Source: WS-7 sp035635575 (GTDB lineage: Bacteria > Eisenbacteria > RBG-16-71-46 > SZUA-252). From it: a DNA stretch of 7,730 bases. The stretch is from contig DASQAV010000047.1 in the NCBI GenBank assembly GCA_035635575.1, positions 1-7,730 of the forward strand, written 5' to 3'. Shown one piece after another: positions 6,742 to 7,730 of the stretch. The stretch's first letter is position 1. Every line of letters starts with the position of its first letter. Under the pieces are notes generated by a model, which saw only the letters and a program-made list of their open reading frames with translations, made no database searches and had not been told where the DNA came from. The translations under genes and the position numbers were made by a program.

Positions 6742-7730
6742 ATGCCGGCAACTCGCGAAGGGCAACGCAAGATGAACCAGGTAAACCCGCGAGCGAATGG
6801 AAGCGCTAACGGCCACGATGTGAAGTCGGCGCCGAAACCGGCGGCCCGGATGCCGAAGCTCGGGCGCTGGGACGGAATCACCCGCCCCTATTCCGAGGAG
6901 GACGTCCTCCGTCTCCGCGGATCGGTTCGCGTGGAGCAGACGCTCGCCAGGCTGGGGGCGGAGCGCCTCTGGAATCTCCTCACGACCCAGGACTACGTGG
7001 CGGCTCTGGGCGCGCTCACCGGAAACCAGGCGGTGCAGCAAGTAAGGGCGGGCCTTCACGCGATCTATCTCAGCGGCTGGCAGGTCGCGGCGGATGCGAA
7101 CCTTTCGGGGCAGACCTATCCCGACCAGAGCCTCTATCCCGCGAACAGTGTTCCGAGCGTCGTGCGCCGCATCAACCAGGCGCTCCTTCGCGCGGACCAG
7201 ATCGAGCACGCCGAAGCGATGGATAAGAGCAAGACGAACGGCAAGAACGGCAGCGCGGCGCGTCACTGGCTCGCGCCCATTCTCGCCGACGCCGAGGCGG
7301 GCTTCGGCGGACCGCTGAACGCCTTCGAGCTCATGAAGGGGATGATCGAGGCGGGCGCCGCGGGCGTGCACTTCGAGGACCAGCTCTCCTCCGAGAAGAA
7401 GTGCGGCCATCTCGGCGGAAAGGTGCTCATTCCCACGGGCGCCTTCATCCGCACTCTGGTCGCGGCGAGACTGGCATCCGACGTGATGGACGTGCCGACG
7501 ATCCTCGTGGCGCGCACCGACGCCGACAGCGCGAAGCTCCTCACGAGCGACGTGGACGAGCGCGACCGCGAGTTCCTGACGGGGGAGCGCACGCCGGAAG
7601 GGTTCTTCCGCATCGCGGGCGGGTTGAAGTGCGCCATCGCGCGCGCCCTGGCCTACGCCCCGTACGCCGACCTTCTCTGGTGCGAGACCTCGACCCCCGA
7701 CCTCGAGGAAGCGCGCGAGTTCGCGGAGGG
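6742..7730 (+). CDS. aceA: Isocitrate lyase (3' end outside the window)
   Basis: Isocitrate lyase splits isocitrate into glyoxylate and succinate, the first step of the glyoxylate shunt. The window holds the first 329 codons, about three quarters of the gene. Recognisable blocks are GRWDGITRPYSEEDV (41-55), YLSGWQVAADANL, YPDQSLYPANSVP, the metal-site block ADAEAGFGG (D183, E185), the catalytic KKCGH (219-223, active-site C221), LVARTDADSA and WCETSTPDL (313-321). All key residues in the visible part are intact, and the family match to enterobacterial-type AceA is close. The N-terminus is about 25 residues longer than the E. coli enzyme and rich in Asn, Ala, Pro and Lys, probably disordered. 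An internal start at 6772 would shorten it, but the ribosome site supports 6742. It follows malate synthase in the same operon. Confidence 0.97.
   Translation, partial: MPATREGQRKMNQVNPRANGSANGHDVKSAPKPAARMPKLGRWDGITRPYSEEDVLRLRGSVRVEQTLARLGAERLWNLLTTQDYVAALGALTGNQAVQQVRAGLHAIYLSGWQVAADANLSGQTYPDQSLYPANSVPSVVRRINQALLRADQIEHAEAMDKSKTNGKNGSAARHWLAPILADAEAGFGGPLNAFELMKGMIEAGAAGVHFEDQLSSEKKCGHLGGKVLIPTGAFIRTLVAARLASDVMDVPTILVARTDADSAKLLTSDVDERDREFLTGERTPEGFFRIAGGLKCAIARALAYAPYADLLWCETSTPDLEEAREFAE

Overview
The window is high-GC bacterial DNA with tightly packed genes and little intergenic space. Two products carry signal peptides, and there is a glyoxylate-shunt pair with a ScfR/RamB-type regulator. 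This fits an environmental, probably Gram-negative bacterium, possibly from an uncultured high-GC phylum. I cannot assign the lineage from sequence alone.

Layout. (1) 1-736 (+): the 3' part of an acetyl-CoA synthetase gene (acs). About 150 bases appear to be missing at 260-270, and the reading frame changes there. (2) 736-2568 (+): a predicted secreted fusion of an NTF2-like (DUF4440/SnoaL-type) domain with a binuclear-metal amidohydrolase, starting inside the acs stop codon (TGATG). (3) 2549-3526 (-): a secreted protein of unknown function whose 3' end overlaps the amidohydrolase gene by 20 bases, tail to tail. (4) 3523-4959 (-): an XRE-type regulator of the ScfR/RamB class, joined to gene 3 by a GTGA overlap, so 4 and 3 form one operon. 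(5) 4960-5077: a 118-base AT-rich divergent control region with a perfect inverted repeat, a larger 62-base dyad, and a likely leaderless promoter facing each way. (6) 5078-6712 (+): malate synthase A. (7) 6742 to the window end (+): isocitrate lyase, cut off by the window edge.

Taken together, acetate would be activated by Acs, acetyl-CoA would be assimilated through isocitrate lyase and malate synthase, and the divergent regulator probably controls the shunt genes and itself. This is a local acetate/C2 utilisation island. The most unusual parts are the symmetric divergent control region with two apparently leaderless starts, the NTF2-amidohydrolase fusion coupled to acs, and the secreted protein of unknown function coupled to the regulator.

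There are no RNA genes, CRISPR arrays, insertion sequences or convincing intrinsic terminators that I can see. No stretch longer than about 120 bases lacks a gene.
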